Below, piece by piece: positions 50,359 to 50,521 of a stretch of 50,521 nucleotides of DNA. Below the pieces are notes generated by a model that had not been told where the DNA came from, made no database searches, and was given only the letters and a program-made list of their open reading frames with translations. Position numbers and translations under genes: made by a program. Within the stretch, counting starts at the first letter, position 1. Every line of letters begins with the position of its first letter. The stretch comes from Acidobacteriota bacterium (GTDB lineage Bacteria; Acidobacteriota; Vicinamibacteria; Marinacidobacterales; SMYC01), in assembly GCA_004356105.1 (NCBI GenBank), contig SMYC01000109.1, positions 1-50,521 on the forward strand, in the 5' to 3' direction.

Positions 50359-50521
50359 CTAGTTTTCTACCGGCGCTCGGCGTTTCAACTCCTCCGCCCA
50401 GTTGAGAACGAGGTGGAGCCGCGCCGGCCCAGAGTCGCCCTCGGCTTCGATCATCAAGAACCGCTGGCCGTCGGGCGAAACGTCGTAGTTGGTATAGTTT
50501 CCGAACCCGGATTCGAATCGC
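50359..50521 (-). CDS. C-terminal part of a TolB/WD40-propeller protein (cut by the window edge)
   Basis: The minus strand enters from beyond the window with FGNYTNYDVSPDGQRFLMIE, then ARLHLVLNWAEELKRRAP and ends with a TAG at 50359-50361. This is the canonical tail of kinase-linked TolB-propeller proteins. Only the last ~53 codons are visible, so whether the gene is intact cannot be told. Confidence 0.8.
   Translation of the reverse strand, partial: RFESGFGNYTNYDVSPDGQRFLMIEAEGDSGPARLHLVLNWAEELKRRAPVEN

Noticed and set aside
50490-50521. GATTCGAATC-like string considered as a tRNA T-arm
   Set aside because: It translates as the conserved tail of a TolB-propeller protein on the minus strand and has no matching acceptor or anticodon arms.

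Overview
The window looks like a chromosome segment of a Gram-negative member of the Acidobacteriota. The LPS core genes indicate an outer membrane. An 'acidobacterial duplicated orphan permease' (ADOP-type MacB/FtsX protein), several tails of the Ser/Thr-kinase/TolB-propeller proteins typical of that phylum, multiple DUF4388 (PATAN) proteins and a GC content of about 60% or more in the housekeeping genes point to the phylum. Phylum is inferred from gene content; no rRNA is present.

Layout. (1) 1-3.5 kb, plus strand: tightly packed cobalamin salvage and late-assembly operon (tail of a BtuC/FecCD permease, PduO-type adenosyltransferase, CobT, CobS, CobC, CobU). (2) 3.5-8.5 kb, minus strand: GAPDH, a receiver-PAS-PAS-histidine kinase, and a PATAN protein with a 45-bp coding minisatellite. 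(3) 8.6-15 kb, plus strand: a complete seven-gene Kdo/lipid A/heptose operon (waaA, lpxK, lpxL, waaF, gmhB and separate heptose kinase and adenylyltransferase genes), ending at a large inverted repeat of the TTTGCG-rich type. (4) 15.3-20 kb, minus strand: a PilZ/pseudo-receiver/PATAN protein, then a decaying aromatic-degradation operon (GntR regulator, cytoplasmic substrate-binding-fold protein, LigB dioxygenase, and shards of an HpaB-type monooxygenase and a Rieske oxygenase). (5) 20-29.5 kb: a betaine-binding-protein deletion relic, a small phosphate-binding-like protein plus chemoreceptor, a VapB/VapC deletion fusion, an M20 peptidase, an FHA-PATAN gene with an in-frame stop, Hsp20, an ICMT-like membrane methyltransferase, two DUF507 paralogues and a secreted metallophosphatase, ending at tRNA-Asp. 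(6) 29.6-40.6 kb: an island-like stretch beside tRNA-Asp, beginning with the tail of a tyrosine integrase. It is full of shards of TolB propellers, a kinase and a chemoreceptor, and carries intact cargo: a PEP mutase/nucleotidyltransferase plus phosphonopyruvate decarboxylase pair, a GOB-like subclass B3 metallo-beta-lactamase, a secreted TPR protein and a toxin-antitoxin pair with a frameshifted toxin. (7) 40.6-48.3 kb: UbiX, a PPOX protein, a methyltransferase, bactofilin, an RRM protein, the ADOP permease, an amidohydrolase relic, an unknown exported protein and a NarL-type regulator. (8) 48.3-50.5 kb: a symporter relic, an intact AT-rich VapBC pair with a consensus promoter, an IS6 transposase relic, an uncharacterised conserved protein with an 88-bp duplicate of its 5' end, and another TolB tail cut by the window edge.

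Themes. At least five relics join an N-terminal piece directly to a C-terminal piece of the same protein, or of the same operon, so decay by internal deletion is prominent here. Three PATAN proteins with different partner domains suggest a PATAN-centred signalling network. The phosphonate pair makes an activated phosphonate precursor, probably for decorating a surface polymer, although its transferase is not in the window. I found no CRISPR array, no complete insertion sequence and no riboswitch.
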